64,000 bases of DNA from Corynebacterium epidermidicanis (GCF_001021025.1 NZ_CP011541.1:1612001-1676000); one strand, 5' to 3'; shown: positions 1-9,007, counted from the stretch's first letter. A program made the numbers and translations. The notes: a model not told the origin generated them from the letters alone.

Positions 1-208
1 CTAAAATCGGTTTTTATTGTTCGCTGGGAGCCGAAACCCGCTCGATGTCGTCACTTCGGTGTAGTCGGACTACCGCTGCGGGATTTTATTCATGAAAAAA
101 CGCTGCTCTACGTAGTCGGACTACGCCGAAGCGACGACATAGCACTTATGCAGCAAACCCGCACCGCCGGCGACACGCCCACGAGACACACTTATCTTTA
201 CTTAACCC
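1..208. repeat. MITE-like repeat, copy 1 (left end outside window)
   Basis: This segment aligns without gaps to 38667-38874, nearly identical from about position 26 onward and weaker in the first 25 bases. The core at 40-143 is an imperfect inverted repeat whose arms carry GATGTCGTC and GACGACATAG and the nested dyad GTAGTCGGACTAC. The right terminus at about 187-208 (ending CTTTACTTAACCC) matches the terminal inverted repeat of the complete copy. By alignment the left terminus would lie about 54 bp before the window. There is no coding sequence inside. Confidence 0.8.
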
Positions 209-229
209 GTGCTGAGTGCTGAGTGCTGA
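209..229. repeat. Three tandem 7-bp repeats (GTGCTGA)
   Basis: Three perfect copies of GTGCTGA directly abut the right end of the MITE-like repeat. If that element makes an 8-bp duplication, the first eight bases here would be one half of it; the other half lies outside the window. Confidence 0.7.
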
Positions 230-250
230 GTACGTTGGGGCTGCAAACAT

Positions 251-284
251 GCTAGGTCGTACTTCCGCGGAGGTACGACCTAGC
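251..284. repeat. 34-bp near-palindrome (GCTAGGTCGTAC arms)
   Basis: The 12-bp arms GCTAGGTCGTAC and GTACGACCTAGC are perfect reverse complements around a CCGCGG centre, so almost the whole 34 bp is self-complementary. A larger related inverted repeat with the same arm sequence occurs at 50215-50316. Apart from this and the neighbouring repeats nothing gene-like is visible in 1-406. The palindrome could act as a terminator or structured RNA downstream of the ABC permease gene, but no T-run follows it. Confidence 0.65.
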
Positions 285-406
285 ACTTCTGAAGCACTTC
301 CGCCCCACCAGCCAAGCGCAGTATCGGCCGTTTTCGTTTGAGCGTGCCGGCTTCTGACAGTTTCATCAGAGAAGGCCCGCACATTGCCACCTTGCGCCTG
401 GTCGGA

Positions 407-1984
407 CTAGACGTGTGATTTAACTTTCGCGAAGATTTGCAGCAGGTGGGCGTCGATATGCCTGGCAGCTATGTGGCGCGCAAGAACCCAACAGGCGGCG
501 GGCAGGATGAACATCAAAGCCCAACCGGAAACGCTTGCCCACACGGCCCCGGAGTGGTGCGCCCAAGCGAGCAGTCCGACGCCGGGAACGAGCGGAATCC
601 AACAGCAGAACATCGCGGCGAATACTGTGAGGAAAGCGCCAGCGGAATAGCCGGATTTGTCCTGCCATGGGTTCGTTCCAGGTTTCGCCGTAGGGTAAGC
701 GTTAAAAACACTGGCGACTTGCGATAAAGCGGAAGCTACGACCAACATCAATACGCCAGCTGGGATAACGAAGACAGCGATTGACTTGTCGCGTGCGAGG
801 AAGAAAGCCATGACTGCGTACAACAGTGTCATAACGGTCGGAATTGTCATGGATGCCCAATGCCTGGCCAGCGCAATCGTCCTGGGGCGCAGTCCGCTGG
901 CGATATACATCCAGCAGGCGGGGCCGTCGAAGCCGAAGTCGTTTGAGGCGATTGTGCAGCTCAAGAAACTCAGCATCCACAGCGCCAGGTAAAGCTGGAA
1001 ATCAGAATCTGTGGTGAAGGACTGATAGGTAAAGAACGTTACTATGAGAGGGGCACCAATCATGGAGTTCAGCAGTCTGGGATCACGTCGAAAGTATCGG
1101 AAGGCTCGGCTGTAGATGGCGCCGGCCGGGGTTTTCGGAACGAACCGAAGGAAGATTGATGCGCCGTCGGCCTGGATTTCGTCCTTTTCGTTGGTGCCGG
1201 AGCGTTCCAGTGGTGCCCGCAACCGCCTTGCCAAGCTCCGCTGCCAGGCCCAACACACCAGCCCCAGCGCGAGCACACTGATCACTATTTGTGCCACGAC
1301 CTCGAGCCAAAGCCCACCTACTGCACCAGCAATCACCCCGCCAGCTGACGCCAGCGGTGTCCATTGCAGCACTCCGCCCATTGGCCACAACTCGGTCTGG
1401 TTGGTGCCCTGCGAGATCACCCGGTTGTAGATAATTAGCATCGCAAACACTGCCAACGAAGAGATAATCACATTTCGTTCTTTGCTCGTGCGCGACTTCT
1501 GGGTGGCGAACACACTGCCGAGCAGCTCACCCGACGCAAGCACCAACGCGAGCTGCAGCGCCATCATGACGAGCACCAAGGGTATCCACATCGGTGGGAT
1601 CGCCAGCGAGATAAACACCGTCGTAATCACTGTTACCAGTAACGCTGTGAGACCTCGACTGGTCATGAGCGCAGTCAACGCGTGCGCGCGAAACAGCGTT
1701 CGTGGTGATATTGAATGGCCGATGAAGTCTTCGGGCTGTAGGTGGTTTTCGCCTGCCGGCACCATCACAACCATCATCAAATAGGCCACCAACCCGACGG
1801 TGAGCGCGCTGGCAATCGCTTCTGGATGGCCTGAACGAATTTCGCTCCACATCATCATGTCGAGAGCGACGGCTCCTCCCGCACCATAAATCAGGAACAT
1901 CACCATCATGAACACGACAGAGACGTTTTCTTTGAGTCCTCGCAACCACAAGGTGCGTTGCACTCGGAGCATGGATTTAAGCAT
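407..1984 (-). CDS. ABC exporter permease (about 525 aa)
   Basis: Very hydrophobic protein with roughly two sets of transmembrane helices separated by a charged cytoplasmic loop (around residues 245-310, rich in R, K and E). This is the layout of a full-length permease of an ABC-2-like exporter. It follows the ABC ATPase gene directly: its ATG at 1984 overlaps the ATPase stop in ATGCTTAA, so the two are translationally coupled and should form one transporter in the cytoplasmic membrane. A longer reading frame upstream to 2044 exists, but the overlap start is preferred. Another in-frame ATG lies at 1972. The substrate cannot be told from sequence; multidrug, lipid or peptide export are all possible. 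Confidence 0.8.
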   Translation of the reverse strand: MLKSMLRVQRTLWLRGLKENVSVVFMMVMFLIYGAGGAVALDMMMWSEIRSGHPEAIASALTVGLVAYLMMVVMVPAGENHLQPEDFIGHSISPRTLFRAHALTALMTSRGLTALLVTVITTVFISLAIPPMWIPLVLVMMALQLALVLASGELLGSVFATQKSRTSKERNVIISSLAVFAMLIIYNRVISQGTNQTELWPMGGVLQWTPLASAGGVIAGAVGGLWLEVVAQIVISVLALGLVCWAWQRSLARRLRAPLERSGTNEKDEIQADGASIFLRFVPKTPAGAIYSRAFRYFRRDPRLLNSMIGAPLIVTFFTYQSFTTDSDFQLYLALWMLSFLSCTIASNDFGFDGPACWMYIASGLRPRTIALARHWASMTIPTVMTLLYAVMAFFLARDKSIAVFVIPAGVLMLVVASALSQVASVFNAYPTAKPGTNPWQDKSGYSAGAFLTVFAAMFCCWIPLVPGVGLLAWAHHSGAVWASVSGWALMFILPAACWVLARHIAARHIDAHLLQIFAKVKSHV

Positions 1985-2750
1985 TCCCAGGCTCCCCCTG
2001 CAGCCAGCCGAGCGAACCTTCCGCCAGCTGTCCACCGCCGGCAATCTCCACGAAAATCTCGGTCAGGCTGCGTCCTGCACGAACGTCGTCGACATGCCCT
2101 GCGATGTGGATTCGCCCCTCGTTCATAATGGCCACATGGGTACACAACCCCTCAACCAATCCCATGACGTGGGAAGACAGCACCACTGTCCCGCCTCCGG
2201 CAGCGTATCGACGCAAGATTTGCTGAATCACCTGTCCTGAAGCGGGATCAACTGCTTCGAGAGGCTCATCGAGGACCACGAGTCGAGGGCTATGCAACAG
2301 CGCGTTAGCGAGGTAGATTTTCTTGGTCATACCTGCGGAATAGTCGACGATCCGCTTGTTCCCCGCGGAAGTCAAACCGAGGGCTTCGAGCAGTTCACGT
2401 GCGCGTTGATCAATTTCAGCGGCCGGCATGGAACGCAGAGCACCTGAAAACTGCAACAATTCCAGCCCGCTGAGCCGGTTGAAAGCAGCGTAGCCGTCGA
2501 CGAGGAGCCCCATCGCATTCTTGGCCGCCGAATCATCGTGCCAGACGTCGTGCCCGCACACTTCCGACGTTCCATTATCAGGCTGGATTAGCCCAGTTGC
2601 CATAGAAAGCATCGTTGTTTTTCCAGCGCCGTTGGGGCCGACGATGCCATAGATGCTGCCAGGCTCAACATCCAGAGAGACGTTGTCAACGACGACCCGC
2701 GGGCCAAACCGTTTTGAAAGGTTTTTGATACTTAACGCGGGTACTGTCAT
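1977..2750 (-). CDS. ABC transporter ATP-binding protein (257 aa)
   Basis: Nucleotide-binding subunit of an exporter. Walker A GPNGAGKT lies at residues 38-45, a variant signature YSAGM at 137-141 (instead of LSGGQ), Walker B VVLDEP at 158-163 and the switch histidine in SSH at 194. The YSxGM-type signature is common in drug, lantibiotic-immunity and Nod-type export ATPases. The gene follows rlmN after 21 bp and overlaps the permease gene by 8 bp, so rlmN-ATPase-permease may be one transcript. Energising the adjacent permease is a firm inference; the exported compound is unknown. Confidence 0.9.
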   Translation of the reverse strand: MTVPALSIKNLSKRFGPRVVVDNVSLDVEPGSIYGIVGPNGAGKTTMLSMATGLIQPDNGTSEVCGHDVWHDDSAAKNAMGLLVDGYAAFNRLSGLELLQFSGALRSMPAAEIDQRARELLEALGLTSAGNKRIVDYSAGMTKKIYLANALLHSPRLVVLDEPLEAVDPASGQVIQQILRRYAAGGGTVVLSSHVMGLVEGLCTHVAIMNEGRIHIAGHVDDVRAGRSLTEIFVEIAGGGQLAEGSLGWLQGEPGNA

Positions 2751-2771
2751 TGAACGACTGGCTCCTTCTGT

Positions 2772-3866
2772 TTAGCGTTCCTCCGCGGCTAGCTGGCCAC
2801 AAGCAGCTGCGATCTCCTGACCGCGAGTATCCCGCACGGTACACGGAACACCCTGCGCAATGACCCGGCGGACGAACTCATCTTGACGATCCTTAGGCGA
2901 CGCATCCCACTTCGAACCCGGCGTCGGGTTAAGCGGAATGAGATTCACATGTACTTTCGAGCCTAGCGCCTTATGAAGCTTCTTGCCGAGCATGTCTGCC
3001 CGCCAGCCGTGATCGTTAATGTCCCGAATCAACGCATACTCGATCGACACGCGACGGCCAGTTTTATCCGCATAGTAGCGAGCAGCGTCCAGCACCTCTT
3101 CCACTTTCCAACGATTATTGACGGGCACGAGGGTATCGCGTAGCTCATCGTCGGGAGTGTGCAGGGAGACTGCCAGAGTGACCGAGAGGTCTTCGTCGGC
3201 AAGCTTGCGGATAGCTGGCGCCAAGCCGACGGTGGACACGGTGACATTGCGCATCGAAATGCCGAAACCCTGCGGAGCTGGAAGCGTGATCTGCTTCACT
3301 GCGCTTAAGACGCGCTTGTAGTTCGCGAGCGGCTCCCCCATCCCCATAAACACGATGTTCGACAGACGGCTGCCATCTGACTGCATGAGAGCAGCAGCCG
3401 CGCGCACCTGATCGACGATTTCGCCGATGGACAAATTACGGTCCAGGCCGCCCTGCCCGGTCGCACAGAACGGACAGGCCATGCCACAACCCGCCTGCGA
3501 AGAAATGCAGAGAGTCGCGCGGTCTGAATAACGCATCAGCACAGACTCGAGCAGCTTGCCGTCGTGAAGCCGCCAAAGCGTCTTGGTGGTTTCGCCATCG
3601 TCGGTAGCGTATTGCTTTATCGGGGTCAGCAGCGTAGGAAAGAGCGCGTCCTTAACTTTGATGCGCGCAGCCTCGGGCAGATCAGTCATTGTGAGCGGAT
3701 CAGCCTCGAGGCGACCATAGTAATGACGCGCGATCTGGTCTACGCGGAACTTCGGCAGCCCGAGCTCACCGACTGCCTCGATGCGTTCTTCCTGGGTGAG
3801 ATCCGCGAAGTGCAAGGGAGGCATGCCGTGCTTAGGCGCCTTGAAAACAAGAGGAAGTGCAGTCAT
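2772..3866 (-). CDS. rlmN: Dual-specificity 23S rRNA/tRNA adenine-C2 methyltransferase RlmN
   Basis: Radical-SAM enzyme that makes 2-methyladenosine at 23S rRNA A2503 and tRNA A37. The CxxxCxxC iron-sulfur motif is in CGMACPFC (Cys at about 127, 131, 134). The two mechanistic cysteines of the family are visible as LCISSQ (about 120) and in the C-terminal EIAAACGQL (about 356). Length of 364 aa is normal. The ATG at 3866 follows GGTGGG; in-frame ATGs at 3878 and 3881 are alternatives. It sits at the end of the cdsA-rlmN neighbourhood typical of actinobacteria, divergent from the LapA-domain gene. Confidence 0.95.
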   Translation of the reverse strand: MTALPLVFKAPKHGMPPLHFADLTQEERIEAVGELGLPKFRVDQIARHYYGRLEADPLTMTDLPEAARIKVKDALFPTLLTPIKQYATDDGETTKTLWRLHDGKLLESVLMRYSDRATLCISSQAGCGMACPFCATGQGGLDRNLSIGEIVDQVRAAAALMQSDGSRLSNIVFMGMGEPLANYKRVLSAVKQITLPAPQGFGISMRNVTVSTVGLAPAIRKLADEDLSVTLAVSLHTPDDELRDTLVPVNNRWKVEEVLDAARYYADKTGRRVSIEYALIRDINDHGWRADMLGKKLHKALGSKVHVNLIPLNPTPGSKWDASPKDRQDEFVRRVIAQGVPCTVRDTRGQEIAAACGQLAAEER

Positions 3867-3964
3867 AATACCCACCATCATTGCACGAATTGCGCACTCG
3901 TCACTAACTGACGTCGAGGCTCACAAGTTGGCAATACCTTAAATTTTCCCGTTGAATAGTAACT

Positions 3965-4375
3965 ATGACTAATCCATACGAATCCACCGGCCCGATCGAG
4001 ACGAACTCCCCCTCCCCTGCGCCTTCCTCCCCAGAAACCCGTGATTTAGCTGTTCCAGGCGAAACCACTGAGCCGGCCGCACCAAGTGACGACGTCCGCG
4101 AGGAACCAAAGCCAAAGGTCAAGGGCTCGCTGGCCGGAGGAACGTGGGTAGCTTTGATCTTCGGCACGTTGCTACTTATCCTGCTGTTGATCTTTATCAT
4201 GCAAAATCAAACGAATGTCGAGCTCGATCTTTTTGCCTGGTCGTTCACCGTTCCGGTGGGTGTCGGTTTCTTGCTAGCAGCCATCACTGGCGCGCTGATC
4301 ATGGCGATTGTCGGTGGTGTACGCATGTTGGAGCTGCGCCGCCAGGTTCGACGCGCTCGCAAGGCTCTACGATAA
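3965..4375 (+). CDS. LapA-domain (DUF1049) membrane protein
   Basis: Protein of 136 aa with a Pro/Glu-rich N-terminus (1-58), two membrane helices (about 60-79 and 96-119) and a basic C-terminal tail (LRRQVRRARKALR). The loop NQTNVELDLFAW between the helices is characteristic of the lipopolysaccharide-assembly-protein-A domain (DUF1049). In organisms without LPS this domain is a general small inner-membrane module of unclear function. It is a single-gene unit, divergent from rlmN and followed by a strong terminator. Confidence 0.75.
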   Translation: MTNPYESTGPIETNSPSPAPSSPETRDLAVPGETTEPAAPSDDVREEPKPKVKGSLAGGTWVALIFGTLLLILLLIFIMQNQTNVELDLFAWSFTVPVGVGFLLAAITGALIMAIVGGVRMLELRRQVRRARKALR

Positions 4376-4399
4376 AGCTTTAGGCTGAAGCACAGAGCT

Positions 4400-4443
4400 G
4401 GCGCCCCGAGATCCCCGCTTTCGGATCGGGGCGCCGCTTTTTT
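4400..4443 (+). terminator. Rho-independent terminator of the LapA-domain gene
   Basis: Perfect 10-bp stem GGCGCCCCGA / TCGGGGCGCC followed by a run of six T. It lies 25 bp after the LapA-domain gene and reads on the plus strand. Confidence 0.9.
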
Positions 4444-4572
4444 GGGGTGGCTGGCATTGCGAAAGCTGCTTGGCGCCTGAAGCACTGCTTGGCAGCCTTG
4501 AATGCGCCCGCAAATCTGTACCACTGCAAAGGCAATCGGCGACCGCAAGACGAACCCCCAGTGAAGTAACTG

Positions 4573-5457
4573 TTAAGAACCAACCAAGCTCAAAATCAGC
4601 CAGGTGACCATCGCTGACGGCAGCATCCCGTCGAGGCGATCCATCAGGCCGCCATGTCCCGGCAGCATTCGCGACATGTCTTTGATGCCGATTTCGCGTT
4701 TGAACTGCGATTCGACGAGGTCTCCAAGAGTGGCGCAGACTACGAGCCCGACTCCCAGCAAGATCCCAACCCAGAACCGGTCACCAAGCAGGAAGTGCAC
4801 GGCAAGAGCTCCAACGATGGATCCCAGAATTACTGATCCCGCGAATCCTTCCCAGGATTTCTTTGGGCTCACTGCGGGTGCCATGGGGTGCGAGCCGAAC
4901 ATCACCCCGAATATGTAGCCACCTACATCTGAAGCAATCACGCACACCATGAAGGTGACGATGAACATTCCATACGCCACCCCTTCCCGTTCGATGAGAG
5001 AAAGCATGGCGGCGAAACTACCGAACAGCGGGATCCACGTCAGCACGAAAATGCCAATGGACATGTCGCGCAGGTAGTTCTGGGGCGCGGTATGCCGTCC
5101 ATGGTGGAAAAGCCGACCAAACATGAGCGCAAGCACACTGGTCACGAACGCGGCGACCAGTCCTTTCGTCCCGTATGGCCATGACAACCACACCATCGCC
5201 TGTCCGCCGATCAACAAGATCCAACGTGGTAGCACATAACCGTGCTCAATCAGTCGTCGGTGGACTTCCCAGGTAGCCAGGCCAATAGCGATGGCTACGA
5301 GCGGATACCAACCATGCGGTATTAAGAAAATGGCGACGAGCACCAGGGCTCCCAGACCAACGCCAACTCCAACTGCAGATTTGAGGTCTCGTCCGGCGGA
5401 GTTCTTCGGTCGGGGCAAATGGTGCTCGATGCGGGATTTCGGCTCAGGTTGATTCAC
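4573..5457 (-). CDS. cdsA: Phosphatidate cytidylyltransferase CdsA
   Basis: Integral membrane enzyme that makes CDP-diacylglycerol from phosphatidate and CTP, the precursor of phosphatidylinositol, cardiolipin and phosphatidylglycerol. Length is 294 aa with about eight hydrophobic segments. The family signature lies near the C-terminus (about 251-276): FKREIGIKD, then PGHGGLMDRLD with the metal-binding aspartates. The N-terminus is hydrophilic and basic (PEPKSRIEHH). Its start lies 6 bp downstream of the frr stop, giving an frr-cdsA unit, the usual actinobacterial arrangement. Confidence 0.95.
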   Translation of the reverse strand: MNQPEPKSRIEHHLPRPKNSAGRDLKSAVGVGVGLGALVLVAIFLIPHGWYPLVAIAIGLATWEVHRRLIEHGYVLPRWILLIGGQAMVWLSWPYGTKGLVAAFVTSVLALMFGRLFHHGRHTAPQNYLRDMSIGIFVLTWIPLFGSFAAMLSLIEREGVAYGMFIVTFMVCVIASDVGGYIFGVMFGSHPMAPAVSPKKSWEGFAGSVILGSIVGALAVHFLLGDRFWVGILLGVGLVVCATLGDLVESQFKREIGIKDMSRMLPGHGGLMDRLDGMLPSAMVTWLILSLVGS

Positions 5458-5463
5458 TGTGGC

Positions 5464-6021
5464 CTAAACTTCCATCAGTTCCTTTTCTTTAGCGGCAACC
5501 AGTTCATCCATCTGCGCCACGTACTTCTGGGTAACCTTGTCCAGGTCCTTTTCTGCTGCTTGGACTTCGTCCTCACCGGCGTCGCCGTCTTTTTGCAGCT
5601 TCTTCAGCTGGTCCATGCCTTTACGACGCACGTTGCGGATCGCGATCTTGCCGTCCTCGCCCTTGGATTTGGCCATCTTCACCATGTCTTTACGACGCTC
5701 CTCAGTCAGCTGTGGGACGGTGACACGCAAGACCTGGCCGTCATTGGTTGGGTTCACACCCAAGTCGGAGTTGCGGATGGCGTTCTCGATGTCGTTCATG
5801 ACCGACATCTCGTAAGGCTTGATGATGAGCATGCGAGGCTCGGGGACCGAGATGGTCGCCATCTGGGTGATTGGGGTGAGGGTGCCGTAGTACTCAGCCA
5901 TAACGCCGTTGAACATCGCTGGGTTAGCCCGACCGGTACGGATTGTAGTCAGGTCTTCGCGGGTGTGTTCTACGGAGGCAGCCATGCGTTCTTCGGCTTC
6001 AAACAGGATCTCGTCAATCAT
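5464..6021 (-). CDS. frr: Ribosome recycling factor
   Basis: Protein of 185 aa, the normal length, that splits post-termination ribosomes together with EF-G. Diagnostic RRF sequence is present: [12 protein letters not shown] near residue 28, [11 protein letters not shown] near 112 and [14 protein letters not shown] near 128, within the three-helix bundle. It is located between pyrH and cdsA in the conserved order pyrH-frr-cdsA; 57 bp separate it from pyrH. Confidence 0.97.
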   Translation of the reverse strand: MIDEILFEAEERMAASVEHTREDLTTIRTGRANPAMFNGVMAEYYGTLTPITQMATISVPEPRMLIIKPYEMSVMNDIENAIRNSDLGVNPTNDGQVLRVTVPQLTEERRKDMVKMAKSKGEDGKIAIRNVRRKGMDQLKKLQKDGDAGEDEVQAAEKDLDKVTQKYVAQMDELVAAKEKELMEV

Positions 6022-6078
6022 GCGGATTCGTTTTCCCTTGTTGTTCGGTGGTGAATAGAAGTATCGGTACTCAATTTA

Positions 6079-6819
6079 TCAGGACTTGACCAGCGTACCG
6101 ATTGGCTCACCGGCTACGGCGCGCGCAATGTTTCCTTCGGTGAGCAGGTTGAAGACCAAAATTGGCATGTCGTTGTCTTTGCAGAGGGAAAACGCCGTGG
6201 AATCGGCCACTTTCAATCCCTTTTCAATGACCTCTTGCGGGGTGATCTCGTCGAAAAGCTTGGCATTGGGGTTGGTGCGGGGGTCGTCGTCGTAAACGCC
6301 GTCGACGGCCTTGGCCATGAGTAGCACTTCGCAGTCGATTTCGAGTGCGCGTTGGGCTGCGGTGGTGTCAGTGGAGAAGTAAGGCATGCCCATGCCTGCG
6401 CCGAAGATAACGACGCGTCCCTTCTCCAGGTGACGCTTTGCGCGCAGGGGCAGGTATGGTTCGGCGACCTGGGCCATGTTGATGGCGGTTTGGACGCGGG
6501 TCTCAACGCCTTGCTTTTCCAGGAAGTCCTGCAGCGCGAGGCAATTCATGACGGTGCCCAGCATGCCCATGTAGTCCGAGCGGTCACGGTCCATGCCGCG
6601 CTGCTGCAGCTGTGCGCCACGGAAGAAGTTGCCACCACCGATTACAACACACACCTCTGTCCCGTTTTGTGCGATCTCAGCGATCTGTCGGGCAACGTTT
6701 TGCACCACGTCCGGGTCGATCCCGACGTTGCCACCGCCGAACATTTCCCCGCCGAGCTTGAGCATGACTCGCTTGAAACCCTTGCGCTTGGTATTTGCCT
6801 GTTCCGTCTGTGGCGACAT
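6079..6819 (-). CDS. pyrH: UMP kinase
   Basis: Hexameric bacterial UMP kinase (amino-acid-kinase fold) that phosphorylates UMP to UDP. Recognisable blocks are [12 protein letters not shown] near the N-terminus, [12 protein letters not shown] (nucleotide/phosphate binding), [11 protein letters not shown] and the C-terminal [11 protein letters not shown]. Length is 246 aa with a short basic N-terminal extension typical of actinobacteria. It heads the pyrH-frr-cdsA group. Two tandem hairpins separate it from tsf, so it probably has its own promoter in 6820-6928. Confidence 0.97.
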   Translation of the reverse strand: MSPQTEQANTKRKGFKRVMLKLGGEMFGGGNVGIDPDVVQNVARQIAEIAQNGTEVCVVIGGGNFFRGAQLQQRGMDRDRSDYMGMLGTVMNCLALQDFLEKQGVETRVQTAINMAQVAEPYLPLRAKRHLEKGRVVIFGAGMGMPYFSTDTTAAQRALEIDCEVLLMAKAVDGVYDDDPRTNPNAKLFDEITPQEVIEKGLKVADSTAFSLCKDNDMPILVFNLLTEGNIARAVAGEPIGTLVKS

Positions 6820-6928
6820 TCGGGTGACGCACCTTCCTCTGGTTTTCCACTGCTATTTCCGCACAACTCGGGCCTCGAGCGTGCCGACACATAAAAGTCC
6901 CTTACAGCTTACCCTTAATCCACCAATC

Positions 6929-6965
6929 AAAAATGCCCCCAGGGACCGTATGGTCCGTGGAGGCA
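6929..6965 (-). terminator. Terminator of tsf (distal of two hairpins)
   Basis: On the minus strand a 14-bp stem with two mismatches (plus-strand arms 6934-6947 and 6952-6965, loop GTAT) is followed by five T. It acts downstream of tsf and upstream of pyrH. Confidence 0.8.
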
Positions 6966-6972
6966 GTTTTAG

Positions 6973-7017
6973 GCTTATCGACGCCCGATGGTAAACCATC
7001 AAGGGGCGTCGATAAGC
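6973..7017. repeat. Long perfect hairpin between tsf and pyrH
   Basis: The arms GCTTATCGACGCCC (6973-6986) and GGGCGTCGATAAGC (7004-7017) are perfectly complementary, and an inner 5-bp stem GATGG/CCATC continues the helix around a TAAA loop. No T-run follows on the minus strand. With the next hairpin it gives a double stem directly after the tsf stop. Confidence 0.75.
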
Positions 7018-7035
7018 AGGATGGCGGGCACTGAA

Positions 7036-7854
7036 TTAGTGCTGGCCAACCTCGAAACGAGCGAAGGAAGTCAGCTTGACGCCAGCTTCGTCCATCATTT
7101 CCTTGACAGACTTCTTGTTGTCGGAAACGGAAGCCTGCTCAAGCAGCACAACATCCTTGTAGAAGCCATTCATGCGACCTTCGACGATCTTAGTGATAGC
7201 AGCCTCTGGCTTGCCCTCTTCGCGGGTGATCTTCTCCTGGGTTGCGCGCTCCTTTTCGACAGCCTCAGCAGGAACATCTTCGCGGGAGAGGTACTGAGCC
7301 TTCATAGCGGCAACCTGCATAGCAGCAGCCTTGGCAGCAGCTTCGTCGTCGCCTTCGTAAGCAACGAGAACGCCCACTGCTGGTGGCAGGTCAGCTGCAC
7401 GGTGGTGCAGGTACACAGCAACCTTGTCACCGTCGAGGGTGACGGCGCGACGCAGCTCGAGCTTCTCGCCGATCTTTGCGGACAGCTCCTGGATAGCCTC
7501 AGCAGCAGTCTTGCCATCAACCTCAGCAGCTGCGAGCTCTTCTGGGGTGTTTGCCTTGACAGCAGCTGCAGCGTCAGCGATCTTGGCTGCGAAATCCTTG
7601 AACTCAGCGTTCTTAGCAACGAAGTCGGTCTCAGAGTTGATCTCAACCATCGTGTTGCCAGACACTGCGATCAGGCCTTCAGCAGCGGTGCGCTCAGCGC
7701 GCTTTCCGACGTCCTTAGCACCCTTAATACGCAAGATTTCGACGGCCTTCTCGAAGTCACCATTGGACTCTTCGAGAGCCTTCTTGCTGGCCATCATTCC
7801 GGCGCCGGTCATTTCACGCAGCTTTTTGACGTCTGCAGCAGTGTAGTTCGCCAT
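7036..7854 (-). CDS. tsf: Translation elongation factor Ts
   Basis: Guanine-nucleotide exchange factor for EF-Tu. The ATG at 7854 ([21 protein letters not shown]) is chosen because it begins the conserved N-terminal domain and is preceded by GGAGGATCG. Longer frames upstream have no family similarity. Length of 272 aa is normal. Signature blocks [11 protein letters not shown] and the coiled-coil dimerisation region are present. The usual partner rpsB lies 1.2 kb upstream on the same strand. The two are separated by a cassette reading the other way, so tsf must have its own promoter in 7855-8100. Confidence 0.96.
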   Translation of the reverse strand: MANYTAADVKKLREMTGAGMMASKKALEESNGDFEKAVEILRIKGAKDVGKRAERTAAEGLIAVSGNTMVEINSETDFVAKNAEFKDFAAKIADAAAAVKANTPEELAAAEVDGKTAAEAIQELSAKIGEKLELRRAVTLDGDKVAVYLHHRAADLPPAVGVLVAYEGDDEAAAKAAAMQVAAMKAQYLSREDVPAEAVEKERATQEKITREEGKPEAAITKIVEGRMNGFYKDVVLLEQASVSDNKKSVKEMMDEAGVKLTSFARFEVGQH

Positions 7855-8194
7855 AACGGGGCGATCCTCCTTGTATATAGAAAGAGTTTTCCTAGTGAAG
7901 CTTAGCTTAGAGTTTCGCAACGCGCGCGCAGCGGGTAGCGTTACCCAACTCGCGGCAAGAGTCCATCCTACATTCCCGACTTTCCGCATCGAAAAACAGT
8001 CTTTAAGACAGATCCACAAAGCAATCGTTGTCGTTTCCACAAAACGCTAGCCAAAGTATCGATCACATAGTTCTGCAAATTCATTATCGAAAAACCATGA
8101 CTTTTAAATGTAATGCGTATCAAAGTCGTTTAGAATGGTTAACGTAGCACTGAAGGCTACGACTTCACCTCTTTCAACGAAGGGTATCTGATCC
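7855..8194. other. Intergenic region with divergent promoters (tsf / secreted-protein cassette)
   Basis: No gene seen. It is noticeably A+T-richer than its surroundings. It holds the tsf upstream region (ribosome binding site GGAGGATCG at about 7862-7870). For the plus-strand cassette there is a possible -10 box TAGAAT at 8131-8136 and a small hairpin CGTAGC/GCTACG in the putative leader (8143-8161). Both promoters are inferred from position and motif only. Confidence 0.5.
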
Positions 8195-8818
8195 ATGAGG
8201 AAACTCTGCACCATTGTTCTCACAATGGCATTGTCAGTTGCAATATCCCCCGTTGCCTCCGCTAGCCCTTTTGCCAAGGATTCAGCTAACAATCAGAACC
8301 AATCTGCTAAAGCGAATACCGATGCTCAAACCGAACACCTAAAGCTCCTTGACCCCTACGTCCATCCTGACGAAAAGGTATTCAATCTGAAAGATGCTAT
8401 TGCAAAAGATCGCAGCCTTGAACATGACGCCATAGAACTCGCATCTGTGTATCACGGCTTTGGATGGAGCATCACTACCGCGAACGAAGAACAACTCAGC
8501 CGCGTCTCAACGCGAGCCGCAACACGCACAAGCACTATTCAGCCATTCTCAAATTGCAATGGTCGAAATGGTTTCCAACCTATGCCACCCGCGGCTCTAT
8601 TAGACAGTTGCGCCTCCAGCGCATTGCAGAATTCGATCGCAGCGGGAGCCACGGTAGTCGAACTTGCCGGCTTGCTTTCGTCCTACACGGGAATCTCTCT
8701 TGCTGTTGCGACACCGATAGCTATCGGACTTGCCGCACAGGCGTCACTCATGGGGGTTTGCGGTTCTTGGGGAAATGGCATTCGGCTGTTCTCCAACGGA
8801 ATGTGTTGGTCACAGTAA
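8195..8818 (+). CDS. Secreted protein of unknown function with Cys-containing hydrophobic C-terminal domain (207 aa)
   Basis: Not recognised. A Sec signal peptide is clear (MRKLC, hydrophobic core, probable cleavage after ASA at about 24). Residues 25-112 are polar (Asn/Gln/Lys-rich, then acidic). Residues 115-207 form a distinct domain with four cysteines (121, 139, 189, 204), a Gly/Ala-rich hydrophobic stretch at about 147-187, and a Gly/Trp-rich end (SWGNG...GMCWSQ). The gene and its 57-aa downstream partner stand alone between tsf and rpsB, on the opposite strand and in A+T-rich DNA, which suggests acquisition. A long pro-region followed by a small hydrophobic Cys domain would fit an exported antibacterial peptide or toxin, but a surface protein of other function is equally possible. 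Confidence 0.65.
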   Translation: MRKLCTIVLTMALSVAISPVASASPFAKDSANNQNQSAKANTDAQTEHLKLLDPYVHPDEKVFNLKDAIAKDRSLEHDAIELASVYHGFGWSITTANEEQLSRVSTRAATRTSTIQPFSNCNGRNGFQPMPPAALLDSCASSALQNSIAAGATVVELAGLLSSYTGISLAVATPIAIGLAAQASLMGVCGSWGNGIRLFSNGMCWSQ

Positions 8819-8833
8819 AAACCGAGAGGAAAA

Positions 8834-9007
8834 ATGAGAATTAAGATCCTGGTACTACTTGGAATTGTTTCGCTTGGTCTATGCCTTTTTGCCATTGTCA
8901 ATCCAAGCTCTCAAATTAGCCGAGTTGCAAGCGCCTTCGCAGTTGTTTATGTCATCGCAACAACAGCCTTTTTGCTCCCGACGTTAAAAGAAAAGCGGCG
9001 AAGATAG
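8834..9007 (+). CDS. Small two-helix membrane protein (57 aa), partner of the secreted protein
   Basis: Short gene beginning MRIKILVLLG 15 bp after the secreted-protein stop, with a good ribosome binding site (GAGAGGA, 6 bp before ATG). It encodes two hydrophobic helices (about residues 4-22 and 31-49) and a strongly basic tail (KEKRRR). No family recognised. The size, topology and position right behind a secreted protein resemble bacteriocin immunity or small accessory membrane proteins; this is inference from layout only. A hairpin at 9044-9075 follows. Confidence 0.65.
   Translation: MRIKILVLLGIVSLGLCLFAIVNPSSQISRVASAFAVVYVIATTAFLLPTLKEKRRR

Noticed and set aside
146..382. 78-aa minus-strand frame at the left edge
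   Set aside because: It runs through the repeat end, the tandem 7-mers and the palindrome, so it is repeat DNA and not a gene.
5419..6054. Long open frame on the plus strand antisense to frr
   Set aside because: It mirrors the codon bias of frr, has no family resemblance and no start signal. The same applies to long antisense frames at 6352-6894, 6988-7905, 9065-9988, 18834-19691, 25941-27011 and 28329-29465.
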